This document shows, piece after piece, positions 1-8,696 of a DNA stretch of 64,000 nt; the stretch's first letter is position 1; every line of letters starts with the position of its first letter. This stretch comes from CAZGSN01 sp964371655 (GTDB lineage Bacteria > Desulfobacterota > Binatia > HRBIN30): assembly GCA_964371655.1 (NCBI GenBank), contig CAYJOD010000003.1, positions 62,001 to 126,000 on the forward strand, in the 5' to 3' direction. Under the pieces are notes generated by a model. It saw only the letters and a list, made by a program, of their open reading frames with translations. It did not search any database and was not told the DNA's origin. Position numbers and translations under genes: made by a program.

Positions 1-232
1 CGGGAAGCACGTAGATGTCGGGGGCGACGCGGGCATGTGCATCATGCTGCCGCCAGTAGATGAACTGGTCGGCGCCGACCAGGGCGCGCACCCCGCGCTG
101 CAGCAGCCACCACTGCAGCAGCGGTCGCAGCAGCTCGATGATCCAGCGCTGCAAGATATCTTCTCCCACGCGTTCCTCCTCCGCATAGATCGTCGGGTCG
201 AAAGATCGTTGGCGAGTCACGGAGTGGCGCAT
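1..232 (-). CDS. Uma2-family (DUF820) endonuclease-like protein, N-terminal part
   Basis: The gene enters from the left edge, so only the first 77 codons are visible. The translation contains RVGEDILQRWIIELLRPLL, then ALVGADQFIYW and RVAPDIYVLP. This order is typical of the Uma2/DUF820 family, which has a restriction-endonuclease-like fold; the APD segment usually carries a catalytic aspartate. The cellular role of most family members is unknown and they often occur in many scattered copies. The start at 232 is the first in-frame ATG; an internal GTG near the RVGED segment is possible. The catalytic C-terminal half lies outside the window, so activity cannot be judged. Confidence 0.7.
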   Translation of the reverse strand, partial: MRHSVTRQRSFDPTIYAEEERVGEDILQRWIIELLRPLLQWWLLQRGVRALVGADQFIYWRQHDAHARVAPDIYVLP

Positions 233-287
233 GCGGCGCAATGTATCACGCGTGGAATTGGCGGGCGAGCGCTGTGCCGATCATCGT

Positions 288-488
288 CAGGGCCACGGCA
301 AAGTCGTCGACGGAGGGGGGAGCCGCATCAAGGCTCATTCCACCCGGCGGCGGACGAGCCGTCCGCGCGATTGCCTCAAACCAGCGCCCCGAGCGGAATA
401 TTATCGCCGGGAGCGCGGGCGGCCCGCCCGCATGGCTCATGACACCTGCCGTGGCGCAGGCTCTGTCAGCGACTTTGCCGTGGCCCTG
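288..488. mobile_element. MITE-like element with 19-bp terminal inverted repeats, copy 1
   Basis: The element starts CAGGGCCACGGCAAAGTCG (288-306) and ends with the exact reverse complement (470-488). A second copy at 49937-50148 has the same ends and a very similar interior, including two internal palindromes (GCGGACG-AGC-CGTCCGC, and GCGGGCGGCCCGCCCGC). It carries no transposase. Flanks are GATCATCGT on the left and, two bases beyond the right end, GATCGTAGT (7 of 9 identical), which might be a decayed target duplication. A non-autonomous element or structural repeat is the simplest reading. Confidence 0.8.
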
Positions 489-617
489 CCGATCGTAGTA
501 CGCGTACCGAATGCGCGTCGCCATGCCCATGCTCCCTGGTGTCGCGCTAACGCTGCGATGCGGCGCTGATGAAAAGAATTGAAAGACACGGAATCTTGGT
601 GCGTGAGCTTGACGAGG

Positions 618-664
618 GTACCATATGTTGTGGTACAAGGCCCCGCACACACAATATGGAGGAT
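618..664 (+). promoter_or_regulatory. Pair of NrdR-like boxes upstream of nrdJ
   Basis: Two sequences resemble the NrdR box (consensus acaCwAtATaTwGtgt): one at 618-633 with core CCATATGTTGTGG, one at 649-664 with core CAATATGGAGG. Their equivalent bases are 31 bp apart, about three helical turns, the spacing usual for tandem NrdR boxes. The second box overlaps the Shine-Dalgarno GGAGG of nrdJ. NrdR represses ribonucleotide reductase genes in many bacteria. The match is by eye and the second box is imperfect. Confidence 0.6.
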
Positions 665-672
665 ACTTCGAA

Positions 673-3450
673 ATGACCGAGGCGGTACGGCGGCGCAAGG
701 ATGGCGGGCAGGGCAGTGGGGTATCGGTGCTACCTGCTCCGGCGGGAACGGGGCTGGTATTCCAGCGCTATTTCACGGCCCCGGAAGTCGATCCGTTTGA
801 TGCGGTGGAGTGGGAGCTGCGTAACGCGGTCATTACCGGCGAGAAGGGCGAGGTAGTTTTCGAGCAAACCAACGTCGAGATCCCGAAGGCCTGGTCGCAG
901 CTGGCGACCAGTGTCGTCGTCTCGAAGTATTTTCGTGGACAAGTCGGAAGCCCGGAGCGCGAGCACAGTGTTCGCCAGATGATCGGTCGAGTCGTGCGTA
1001 CGATTCGCGGTTGGGGCGAGCAACAGGGATACTTCGCGACCGCGTCGGACGCCGACGCGTTCACCGCGGAGCTGACGCACCTGCTGGTCGAGCAGAAGGC
1101 TTCGTTCAATAGTCCGGTGTGGTTCAACGTCGGTATCGAGCCGCATCCGCAATGCTCGGCATGCTTCATCCTCGCCGTCGACGACACCATGGAGTCGATC
1201 CTCGGCTGGTACCGCAACGAGGGGATCATCTTCAAAGGCGGGTCGGGGTCGGGCGTCAATCTGTCGCGCATTCGTTCCGGACGCGAAAAGCTGGCCGGCG
1301 GTGGCACCGCCTCGGGACCGGTGTCCTTCATGCGCGCCGCCGACGCTTCCGCGGGTGTGATCAAGTCGGGCGGTAAGACTCGCCGTGCCGCCAAGATGGT
1401 GGTGCTCAACGCCGACCATCCGGACATCGTCGATTTCATTCGCTGCAAAGAAGAGGAAGAGAAGAAGGCGTGTGTGCTCATCGATGCCGGTTACGACGGC
1501 TCTCTCGATGGCCCCGCGTACGGCTCTGTCTTCTTCCAGAACGCCAATAACTCGGTGCGTGCCAGCGATGCCTTCATGACCGCGGTCGAGGCGGACGACG
1601 TCTGGCAGACTCGCTACGTGACCACGGGCGAGCCGTGCAAGACCTACAAGGCGCGCGACGTCCTGCGCATGATCGCCGAAGCGACGCACGTGTGCGGCGA
1701 TCCCGGGATGCAGTTCGATACGACGATCAATAGCTGGCACACCTGTCCAAACTCCGGGCGCATCAACGCCTCCAATCCGTGCTCGGAGTACATGCACCTC
1801 GACAACTCGGCCTGCAATCTGTCGTCGCTGAACCTGATGAAGTTCGTCGATGAGGCGGGCGAGTTCGACGTCTCGGCCTTCCGCCATGCCGTCGACATCA
1901 TGATCACCGCGCAGGACATCATCGTCGACAACTCGAGCTACCCGACGGCGGAGATCACCGCCAACGCCAAGGCGTTCCGCGAGCTCGGGCTCGGCTACGC
2001 CAATCTCGGCGCTTTGCTCATGGCCCTGGGCCTGCCCTACGACTCGGAAGCGGGCCGGCAGTACGCGGCGGCGGTGACGTCGTTGATGTGTGGCGAGGCC
2101 TACGCGCAATCGGCGCGTGTCGCCCAGCAGATGGGCCCGTTTGCCGGACACGCCGAGAACCGTGAGCCGATGCTGGGCGTGATCGCCAAGCATCGCAACG
2201 CCTCGCACAAGCTCGATTCGTCGTATATCCCGCTCGAATTGCTCAGCGCCGCGCGCGCTGTCTGGGACGACGCGTACGGTCTGGACAAGGAATACGGCGT
2301 ACGCAATTCGCAGGTGACGGTGCTGGCTCCGACGGGCACGATTGCCTTCATGATGGATTGCGACACGACCGGCGTGGAGCCGGACATCGCGCTGGTGAAA
2401 TACAAGAAGCTCGTCGGCGGTGGCATGCTAAAGATGGTCAACGGCACCGTGCCACGCGCCCTCAAGCGTCTCGGCTACGAGTCGAAGGACGTGCAAGCCA
2501 TCGTCGAGTACATCGACGAGCACGACACCATCGAAGGGGCGCCGGAGCTGAAGCCCGAGCACCTACCGGTGTTCGACTGCGCTTTCAAGCCGGCGCAAGG
2601 GACGCGCGCCATTCATCACCTCGGGCACCTGCGCATGATGGGCGCCGTGCAACCGTTCATTTCCGGGGCGATCTCGAAGACGATCAACATGCCCAATAAC
2701 GCCAGCGTCGAAGAGATCATGGACGCCTACACGCAGGCGTGGCGGCTTGGCGTCAAAGCGGTGGCGATTTATCGCGATGGCTGCAAGCGCACGCAGCCCT
2801 TGAACACGGCACGCGACGTCAAGGAGAAGAAGGCGAGCGCCGAGGTCTCCGAGTTTCACCCCGTGCGCCGGCGCCTCGGGCCCGAGTGTCGCTCCCTGCG
2901 TCACAAGTTCGATATCGCCGGTCATGAGGGGTACATCCACGTCGGCATGTACGAAGACGGCTCGCCGGGCGAGATTTTCATCAAGATCGCCAAGGAAGGC
3001 AGCACGATCTCCGGGCTCATGGACACGATCGGTATCCTGACGTCGATGGCCCTGCAGTACGGTGTGCCTCTCGAAGTTCTGGTGTCGAAGTTCAGCCACG
3101 TTCGCTTCGAGCCCAATGGTTTTACCAAGAACCCGGAGATCCCGATCGCGAAATCGTTGATCGACTACATCTTCCGTTTTCTGGGCACGCGCTTCCTGAG
3201 TGCGGAACAGAAGGTGTCGATGGGTCTCGCCGTCAGCGTGACGGGGAGCGAGACCGGCCAGGTGATGTTCGAGCCGCAGACGGCGGATCAGGCTGCTCGT
3301 CTGGCGGCGCTCGGTGGCGCAATCGTCAGCACGCTTGGTTTCAGTCCCCAGGCGGATGCTCCGAGCTGCCCAGACTGCGGTGCGATCATGGTGCGCAATG
3401 GCAGTTGCTACAAGTGCCACAACTGCGGCGCCACCAGCGGTTGCTCGTGA
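673..3450 (+). CDS. nrdJ: Vitamin B12-dependent (class II) ribonucleotide reductase
   Basis: Reduces ribonucleotides to deoxyribonucleotides using adenosylcobalamin to make the thiyl radical. The 925-aa product matches the large NrdJ form. It has CSAC (C161, C164), a GGSGSGVNLS loop, and the NPCSE motif with N368, C370 and E372, the expected catalytic triad. A C-terminal zinc-ribbon-like tail (about 899-925) has paired cysteines CPDC and CYKCHNC. The start at 673 has GGAGG ten bases upstream; an in-frame ATG at 625 would lie inside the putative NrdR box region, so 673 is preferred. No class I or III reductase genes are next to it. I see no cobalamin riboswitch upstream; control by NrdR is the better-supported option. 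Confidence 0.97.
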   Translation: MTEAVRRRKDGGQGSGVSVLPAPAGTGLVFQRYFTAPEVDPFDAVEWELRNAVITGEKGEVVFEQTNVEIPKAWSQLATSVVVSKYFRGQVGSPEREHSVRQMIGRVVRTIRGWGEQQGYFATASDADAFTAELTHLLVEQKASFNSPVWFNVGIEPHPQCSACFILAVDDTMESILGWYRNEGIIFKGGSGSGVNLSRIRSGREKLAGGGTASGPVSFMRAADASAGVIKSGGKTRRAAKMVVLNADHPDIVDFIRCKEEEEKKACVLIDAGYDGSLDGPAYGSVFFQNANNSVRASDAFMTAVEADDVWQTRYVTTGEPCKTYKARDVLRMIAEATHVCGDPGMQFDTTINSWHTCPNSGRINASNPCSEYMHLDNSACNLSSLNLMKFVDEAGEFDVSAFRHAVDIMITAQDIIVDNSSYPTAEITANAKAFRELGLGYANLGALLMALGLPYDSEAGRQYAAAVTSLMCGEAYAQSARVAQQMGPFAGHAENREPMLGVIAKHRNASHKLDSSYIPLELLSAARAVWDDAYGLDKEYGVRNSQVTVLAPTGTIAFMMDCDTTGVEPDIALVKYKKLVGGGMLKMVNGTVPRALKRLGYESKDVQAIVEYIDEHDTIEGAPELKPEHLPVFDCAFKPAQGTRAIHHLGHLRMMGAVQPFISGAISKTINMPNNASVEEIMDAYTQAWRLGVKAVAIYRDGCKRTQPLNTARDVKEKKASAEVSEFHPVRRRLGPECRSLRHKFDIAGHEGYIHVGMYEDGSPGEIFIKIAKEGSTISGLMDTIGILTSMALQYGVPLEVLVSKFSHVRFEPNGFTKNPEIPIAKSLIDYIFRFLGTRFLSAEQKVSMGLAVSVTGSETGQVMFEPQTADQAARLAALGGAIVSTLGFSPQADAPSCPDCGAIMVRNGSCYKCHNCGATSGCS

Positions 3451-3627
3451 GGTAGCCCGCAGCAGCTCGGGCAGGCGGATCGGGAACGGCGAATCGGAAC
3501 GGGGGAATCGAAAGACGGGGATAGTCTACTATCGTTCAATAACGACGGATGTGGCTCGAGGAGGGTGGTTCGGTGGATGCGCTGTGGAACTCCTCGGGGT
3601 TGGTGGTGGCGGCCGAGGAAGACTCGG

Positions 3628-3656
3628 GCGGGGCGCCTTTACTCGGGGCGCCCCGC
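3628..3656. terminator. GC-rich hairpin between convergent nrdJ and tetR
   Basis: Perfect 10-bp arms GCGGGGCGCC (3628-3637) and GGCGCCCCGC (3647-3656) enclose a 9-base loop. The stop codon of the TetR gene falls at the edge of this loop. The hairpin lies between convergent genes and may end transcription from both sides, although no clear U-tract follows. Confidence 0.45.
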
Positions 3657-4274
3657 GGCTGGGCCTCCAGCGGCAGGAACAAGCCGCTGGAAGAGCGAAC
3701 CTTTGAAATGCGCGACGAGGGTTTTCCCAGTGGCGGAAGCCCCGTCGGTCATGAACTCTTGAACCAACACGCCGCATAGGGTCGCTACAATCAGGGCGGC
3801 TTCGGCCTGCGGGTCGATCTCGGAGCGAAACAGCGACCGCGAGCGACCACTTTCTAGAATCGAAGCCAGCGAGCCACGAAAGACTCGATAGAGCTCCAGG
3901 GCCTGGCTCAGGCCTTCGTCGGGCTTCTCCTCCTCGCGCAAGACCAAGTTGAGGAAGAATCGCACCGAATACACATTCTCGTGCACGAAGTCGTAGAACA
4001 GATCGATGAGGCGGTCGATCTGGTCGCGCTCGTTCAGCCCTTCGAGGTCACCCACGTCGATGAAGTAGGGCTCCAGGGTCTTGCGCAGGGCGCTGTGGTA
4101 GAGCTTCTCCTTGTTGTCGAAGTGCCAGAAGATCAGTGCTTTGCTGACCTGCGCCTCACGCGCCACCTGCGACAGCGAGGTACTGTCGTAGCCCTGGTGC
4201 GAAAACAGCCGCGCTGCGATGGACAGGATCTTGTCGCGGGATTCGGGTGGATTCAGGATATGAGGTTGTGCCAT
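3639..4274 (-). CDS. TetR/AcrR-family transcriptional regulator
   Basis: A 211-aa repressor-type protein. Residues about 12-60 form the TetR helix-turn-helix: DKILSIAARLFSHQGYDS, then TSLSQVAREAQVSKALIFWHF, with the usual Y/F..F.NKE.L ending (FDNKEKLYHSA). The remaining 150 residues are the variable ligand-binding and dimer domain, which gives no clue to the ligand. It is convergent with nrdJ and divergent from the lytic transglycosylase gene, with 219 bp between the divergent starts where self-control could occur. No clear operator palindrome was found there. The target is unknown. Confidence 0.92.
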   Translation of the reverse strand: MAQPHILNPPESRDKILSIAARLFSHQGYDSTSLSQVAREAQVSKALIFWHFDNKEKLYHSALRKTLEPYFIDVGDLEGLNERDQIDRLIDLFYDFVHENVYSVRFFLNLVLREEEKPDEGLSQALELYRVFRGSLASILESGRSRSLFRSEIDPQAEAALIVATLCGVLVQEFMTDGASATGKTLVAHFKGSLFQRLVPAAGGPAAGRPE

Positions 4275-4493
4275 CGCCGACCGCCAGGGGGCGCAAGCTA
4301 GTCCGGTAACCCATAGCTGTCAACGAGAATTTGGCGGTGCGCGGCTGCGTGATACAGCTGCGGAAAGATGGCTCTTTGCGCCGCGGCAGAGACGAAGATG
4401 TCTCTGTCCGACGGGTGCGTCCGGGGATGGGCGGGCGCGGCGACGCTCGCGAAAGGGTTGCAGCCGACCCTGGCATGAGGCAGATTGCAGCCC

Positions 4494-5354
4494 ATGTCTA
4501 TGCGCCCGCAGGGTTTCGTCGGGGCGCCTCGGCTCGTAGCGGCAGTGATGGGTGTGGCTGCGGTGGCGCTGGCGCTGCAACCAGGCGGAGCGGCTCCCGA
4601 TCGCGACGAATCGGCATCCGTCGTCGCCCCCAGCTCGCCTCCGCCGCTGGCCGCACCGGTAGCGAAGGGCTCAGGATGGTTGCTGCGTACCGGCGGTTGG
4701 TACATCCGCGTCGACGGCGCTGAAATCGAGCTTCCTGCGTTTGCCGCGGCTCCGGTGGAGCCGATGCCGAGCTCGCCCGCTCGCACGATTGACGAGCTGA
4801 TCATCGCCAACGCCAAGCAGCAGGGATTCGATTGGCGCCTGATCGCGGCGCTCATCTTCGAAGAGTCTGGCTTCAAGCCGGAGAGTCGCAGCCCGAAGGG
4901 CGCGGTTGGACTGATGCAGGTGCGCCCCATCGCCGCCGAGCAAATCGGTATGGCGCGCTTCGAAGCCCCCGCCGACAACATCGAAGCCGGGGTCAAATAT
5001 CTGCGCTACCTCGATGATATGTTCGACCAGGCCCGGGGCGACGATCGCCTGAGCTTGATCCTCGCCGCCTACAATATGGGTCCGGCACATGTGCGCGACG
5101 CCCAGTGGCTGGCGCTGCATTATGGCTTCGATCCGAATCGCTGGTGCTTGTCGATGGATCGCATCCTGCCCCTGCTCGAGGAGCCGCAATTTCACCGGGC
5201 GCTGCCGGCCGGATTCGCGCAAGGCCGGGCTACGGTTTCCTACGTCGAGCGCGTTCTTAAACGTTTCCGGCGATACCAACGCGAGACGCCCGACTTGGCG
5301 GACATCGCCGCCGAGGCGCCTTCCTCATCTCCAGGTCGCTTGGGTAATGGCTGA
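4494..5354 (+). CDS. Lytic transglycosylase, SLT domain (Slt/MltE-like)
   Basis: Cleaves the glycan strands of peptidoglycan in the periplasm. The 286-aa product begins with a hydrophobic signal segment (about residues 8-28) and a Ser/Pro-rich stretch. The SLT domain (about 100-210) follows, with EESGFKPESRSPKGAVGLMQ, where E124 is the expected catalytic glutamate, and AAYNMGPAHV near its end. The exact start is uncertain: ATG at 4494 or 4500, or TTG at 4485; no good ribosome-binding site distinguishes them. The segment before the SLT domain (GWLLRTGGWYIRVDG) is not one I recognise. It is monocistronic. Confidence 0.88.
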   Translation: MSMRPQGFVGAPRLVAAVMGVAAVALALQPGGAAPDRDESASVVAPSSPPPLAAPVAKGSGWLLRTGGWYIRVDGAEIELPAFAAAPVEPMPSSPARTIDELIIANAKQQGFDWRLIAALIFEESGFKPESRSPKGAVGLMQVRPIAAEQIGMARFEAPADNIEAGVKYLRYLDDMFDQARGDDRLSLILAAYNMGPAHVRDAQWLALHYGFDPNRWCLSMDRILPLLEEPQFHRALPAGFAQGRATVSYVERVLKRFRRYQRETPDLADIAAEAPSSSPGRLGNG

Positions 5355-5421
5355 AGCCGCTCGCGGATTGCGAATCCGTCAGAGCCCGGACAGCTCCAAG
5401 GCTGCGACGAGATTCCTATTC

Positions 5422-5540
5422 TGGTGGCGCAGGCGTCCCTGCCTGCGCAGCCGGGCAGGCACGGAGGCCTGCCCCACCATCAAGGCGTAAGCGCGTTCGT
5501 CATTCTCCATTCCCGGTTCTCGGTTCCCGGTTCTCCATTC
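5422..5540. repeat. Intergenic inverted repeats (GCAGGC module and half of a GGTTCC module)
   Basis: From 5422 to 5479 the sequence reads TGGTGGCGCAGGCGTCCCTG, then CTGCGCAGCCGGGCAGGC, ending GGCCTGCCCCACCA. It is an imperfect inverted repeat with GCAGGC units on both sides. From 5501 to 5540 there is a run of CATTCTCCATTCCCGGTTC units. These resemble the right arm of the larger mirror repeats at 8468, 61110 and 63680, here without a left arm. No coding potential is evident between 5355 and 5604. Confidence 0.6.
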
Positions 5541-5604
5541 TGCCGCGACTCCTTTTCTGAACATCGACGGTCCCAGCCGGGCAGGGCGCTCTCCGGAGCG
5601 TTGT

Positions 5605-6375
5605 TCAACCCCCCATGAAACGCCGCTGCAGACGCGCCATTCCGGCTAGCCAGCGATCGTAATCGGTAGCCTTACGACGAAAGTACTCGGCGACCTGCGG
5701 GTGCGGCAGGATGAGGAAGCGTTCGTCGCGCAAGCCGTCGACGACGGTCTCCGCGACTTGCTGCGGCTCGATGACGCCGTCGACGCCGGCGACACCGCCG
5801 TCGGCGAAGTCGCCGAGCATGGCCGTGCGCACCGCTTGCGGACATAGCAGCGAAACCTTGATCCCCTGATCGCGATGCGTGATCGCCAGCCATTCGGCAA
5901 ACGCCAGGGCCGCGTGCTTGGTCACCGAGTAGCTGGCCGACCCGAGCTGCGTCAGCAACCCCGCCGCCGACGCGGTGTTGAGTAGATATCCGCCGCCGCG
6001 GGCAATCATGCCCGGCAACAACGCCCGCGCGGCGTAGATGTGGGCCATCACGTTGACGTCGAAGGTCCGCTGCCACTCCTCGTTGGGCGTCTCGGCACCG
6101 CCGAGGACGAGGATGCCGGCGTTGGAGCAGAACAGATCGATGCGCCCGTGCCGCGCTTCAACCTCGTTGACGACGCGCACCACGTCAGCTTCCTTCGCAA
6201 CATCGGCCTGCACGGGCGTGGCGGATGCGGACGCGGCGACCGCGCGCACATTCTCCTCGTGCAGATCGACGGCGATCAGTGCCGCAGGTTGTTCTTGCGC
6301 GAAACGGCGAATCAAGGCGGCGCCAATCCCACTGCCGGCACCGGTGACGACGATGACCTTGTCTTTGAGTTCCAT
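5605..6375 (-). CDS. Short-chain dehydrogenase/reductase (SDR)
   Basis: A 256-aa classical SDR that binds NAD(P) in a Rossmann fold. The cofactor motif is VTGAGSGIGAALI near the N-terminus, followed by the CSNAG-type NAG motif (residues about 85-90). The Ser-Tyr-Lys site is TASAAGLLTQLGSASYSVTK, with Y and K spaced as YxxxK. The substrate cannot be read from sequence; the C-terminal segment is like that of family members annotated for fatty or steroid alcohols. It is monocistronic, transcribed away from the DUF4336 gene. Confidence 0.93.
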   Translation of the reverse strand: MELKDKVIVVTGAGSGIGAALIRRFAQEQPAALIAVDLHEENVRAVAASASATPVQADVAKEADVVRVVNEVEARHGRIDLFCSNAGILVLGGAETPNEEWQRTFDVNVMAHIYAARALLPGMIARGGGYLLNTASAAGLLTQLGSASYSVTKHAALAFAEWLAITHRDQGIKVSLLCPQAVRTAMLGDFADGGVAGVDGVIEPQQVAETVVDGLRDERFLILPHPQVAEYFRRKATDYDRWLAGMARLQRRFMGG

Positions 6376-6445
6376 GGCTGCAGTCTACGGACCGCGACAC
6401 AAAACGCAAAACCCAATCACCCTGAATCCTTAGTAGCAACGGGCT

Positions 6446-6627
6446 CAAGTATGGCGACGTCGTCCGCGACCCATTCCCGTTCGCCCCGAGTAGCCCCGTC
6501 TTCGCAGGGGCGTATCGAGGGGCCGCTGAATGACCGGGGTTGCCGAAGCATCCCTCGATACGCCGCTGAAAAGATTACGGCTACTCGGGACGAACGGAAT
6601 GCCGGTCGAATTCATGGAACTGAGTAC
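6446..6627. repeat. 182-bp interspersed palindromic element, copy 1
   Basis: This region is strongly similar over its full length to 12017-12199 and nearly the same size. It contains nested inverted repeats: CGTTCGCCCCGAGTAGCC against GGCTACTCGGGACGAACG, and CGTATCGAGG against CCCTCGATACG, so the centre can form a long cruciform. It has no reading frame of interest. It fills most of the 314-bp gap between the SDR and DUF4336 genes. Confidence 0.8.
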
Positions 6628-6689
6628 CTAGGTTGCGGCGGTGATCTCCGTGCTTGCCTCCGCGTCCCCGCTGACGCATCAAGCTTGGT

Positions 6690-7457
6690 ATGGAGAGCTC
6701 GAATTCGTGGGTGCGTTTCCTCGACCGCATGGTGAAGCGCGTGCAGCCGGTGGCGGTCGAATCGTTCACGCCGGCACCTAGACAGATTGCCGAGGATTTG
6801 TGGATCGTGGTTCGCCAACTGCGCCTGCCTCCGGCGCTGCGCCTGCCGACGCACATGACGTTGCTGCGTTTGGCGAACGGCGGCGTTGTCGTGCATGCGC
6901 CGGTGCGGCTCGATGCCGCTCTGCTGGCGGCGACCAATCAGATTGGCGCGGTCGCGGCGATCCTTGCGCCCAACTCGTTCCACTACGCCTACGCGGCCGA
7001 TTGGGTGCAGCAGTTTCCCGAGGCGCGCTTCTATTGCGCCCCCGGCCTAGCGGCGCGCGTGCCGGGCTTGCCCGCCGCAGCCGCGCTCGGCGATTCGGCG
7101 CCTGATCTGTGGCGCGATGAGATTGACCAGATCGCCTACGAACCGCCGGGGCCGTTCAGCGAGGTGATGTTCTTGCACCGGCGCTCGCAGACTCTCATCC
7201 TGTCGGACCTCGCCTTCAATCTGGTTTCGTTCGATAGCGCCGCACAGCGAATCGGCTGGCGCTTAATGGGAGTACCGCCCAGGTTCGGTCCGAGTCGGAC
7301 GGCGCGACTCACCCTGCTGCGCGACCGCGATGCGGCGCGGCCCTACCTGCGCCGCATCGCCGCGTGGAAGTTCGAACGTCTCATCGTTGCCCACGGCGAG
7401 GTCGTCGAATCCGATGCGCACGCCGTCTTCGAACGCGGCTTTGCCGCGTTCTTGTGA
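6690..7457 (+). CDS. DUF4336 domain protein (metallo-beta-lactamase-like fold)
   Basis: A 255-aa protein resembling the DUF4336 family, thought to be a degenerate relative of metallo-beta-lactamases. Seen are the opening LWIVVRQLRLPPALRLPTHM, VHAPVRLDAALLA, the HYAYAADW segment after an Asn-Ser-Phe-His turn, LSDLAFNL, and the closing WKFERLIVAHGEVVE. The classic HxHxDH zinc motif is absent. Biochemical function is unknown. The FAH-family gene starts 36 bp downstream on the same strand, so the two may be co-transcribed. Confidence 0.8.
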   Translation: MESSNSWVRFLDRMVKRVQPVAVESFTPAPRQIAEDLWIVVRQLRLPPALRLPTHMTLLRLANGGVVVHAPVRLDAALLAATNQIGAVAAILAPNSFHYAYAADWVQQFPEARFYCAPGLAARVPGLPAAAALGDSAPDLWRDEIDQIAYEPPGPFSEVMFLHRRSQTLILSDLAFNLVSFDSAAQRIGWRLMGVPPRFGPSRTARLTLLRDRDAARPYLRRIAAWKFERLIVAHGEVVESDAHAVFERGFAAFL

Positions 7458-7493
7458 AATGGCTTCGATCGGGCTTATAGGTCGGATCCACCT

Positions 7494-8336
7494 ATGAGAA
7501 TCGCCCGCTTTGAACACGAAGGTAGAACCCGACTGGGAATCGTCGACGGCAGCGAGATGATCGATGTGTCGAGCGTCGATCCGACCTTGCCCGACGATGT
7601 AGGAGCTCTGCTGCGCGGCCCCGGCCTCGACGCGATGCGACGCGACAGCGAGCACGCCGTCCGCCTGCCGTTGGCGAAGGTGCGGCTGCTCTCTCCGATC
7701 ACGCACCCCGGCAAATTTCTCGGCATCGGCCGTAACTACGCGGCGCACGCCGCCGAGCGCGGCGGCGCCCTGGCTCAGGGGTTCCCGGTATTTTTCAACA
7801 AGCAGACCTCGTGCGTGAACGGACCCTTCGATCCGATCGTGATCCCTGAGGTGTCGGTGCAGGTCGACTACGAAGGCGAGCTCGGTATGGTGATCGGTCG
7901 CCACGCCCGCCGCGTTGCCGCGGCCGACGCCCCCGCGTATGTCGCGGGCTACTTAGTCGTCAATGACGTGTCGGTGCGCGATTGGCAAGCGAAGTCGCCG
8001 ACGATGACCTTGGGCAAGTCCTTCGATACCCACGGCCCGATCGGCCCGTGGCTGGTCACTGCCGACGAAGTCGCCGATCCGCACGCCCTGCGTGTGCGCA
8101 CCTGGGTGAGCGGCGAGCTCATGCAGGACGCAACCACGGCGGAGATGATCTGGAGCTGCTGGCAGCAGATCGAGGTGCTGTCGACGGCGTGCACCCTCGA
8201 GCCCGGCGACATCATCAGCACCGGCACACCGGCTGGTGTCGGCGCCGCGCGTACACCGCAGCGCTGGCTGCGTGCCGGTGACGTGGTGCGGGTCGAGGTC
8301 GAAGGTATCGGGACGATCGAGAACCCCGTAATCTGA
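7494..8336 (+). CDS. Fumarylacetoacetate hydrolase (FAH) family protein
   Basis: A 280-aa enzyme of the FAH superfamily, which contains hydrolases, decarboxylases and isomerases acting on beta-keto or 2-oxo acids. The N-terminal 70 residues form the small FAH_N-like domain. The catalytic domain shows KFLGIGRNYAAHA, the metal-binding VDYEGELGMVIG, NDVSVRDWQ, the KSFDTHGPIGPW turn and the ISTGTPAGVGAAR loop. These are the usual 2-hydroxyhepta-2,4-diene-1,7-dioate isomerase/5-oxopent-3-ene decarboxylase features. The precise substrate is not determinable. TAGGT and ACCTA form a short inverted repeat around the start; no clear ribosome-binding site is present. Confidence 0.93.
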   Translation: MRIARFEHEGRTRLGIVDGSEMIDVSSVDPTLPDDVGALLRGPGLDAMRRDSEHAVRLPLAKVRLLSPITHPGKFLGIGRNYAAHAAERGGALAQGFPVFFNKQTSCVNGPFDPIVIPEVSVQVDYEGELGMVIGRHARRVAAADAPAYVAGYLVVNDVSVRDWQAKSPTMTLGKSFDTHGPIGPWLVTADEVADPHALRVRTWVSGELMQDATTAEMIWSCWQQIEVLSTACTLEPGDIISTGTPAGVGAARTPQRWLRAGDVVRVEVEGIGTIENPVI

Positions 8337-8390
8337 TGTCGCGCGTTGCAGGCTCGCAGAGGGAATGGAGCATCCGGAACCGAGCAATCG

Positions 8391-8635
8391 CCCTCACCCC
8401 GGCCCTCTCCCAGGGGGAGAGGGAGGAAGGCAAGCTCCCCTCTCCCTTTGAGACTGTCGATAAATGCGAATGGAAAACAGGAAACGGGAAACCGGGAACC
8501 GAAAACTGGGCAATGCTTATGCAGAAAGGCCGGTTTCCCATTTTCGGTTTCCGGTTTCCTGTTTTCCATTCTCCGAGCGCCGGCCGGTCGCGGAGAAAAT
8601 CGCCAGTCCTCCTGGGAGAAGGTTAGGGTGAGGGT
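8391..8635. repeat. Composite mirror repeat: CCCTCACCC arms enclosing GGAAAACAGGAAAC arms, copy 1
   Basis: Outer arms are CCCTCACCCCGGCCCTCTCC at the left and GGGAGAAGGTTAGGGTGAGG at the right. Inside them (8468-8574) is a second inverted repeat, starting GAATGGAAAACAGGAAACGG and ending with its near reverse complement. The whole unit, including the link GAGACTGTCGATAAAT, recurs at 61024-61271. It fills the 360-bp gap between the FAH and aldo/keto reductase genes and could form a long hairpin. Confidence 0.8.
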
Positions 8636-8696
8636 CCTTCAGTTCCATTCTCCCGCGGACTTCTGACCTACGATCATAGAAGGAGATCCGCCGCCC

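Noticed and set aside
489..672. Cobalamin riboswitch before nrdJ
   Set aside because: The 180-bp leader lacks the B12-box pattern and the multi-helix layout; NrdR boxes explain the region better.
730..2208. Long reading frame (492 aa) on the minus strand inside nrdJ
   Set aside because: It is antisense to a gene with perfect family motifs. Such frames are common in high-GC DNA; the translation is Arg/His-rich without domains.
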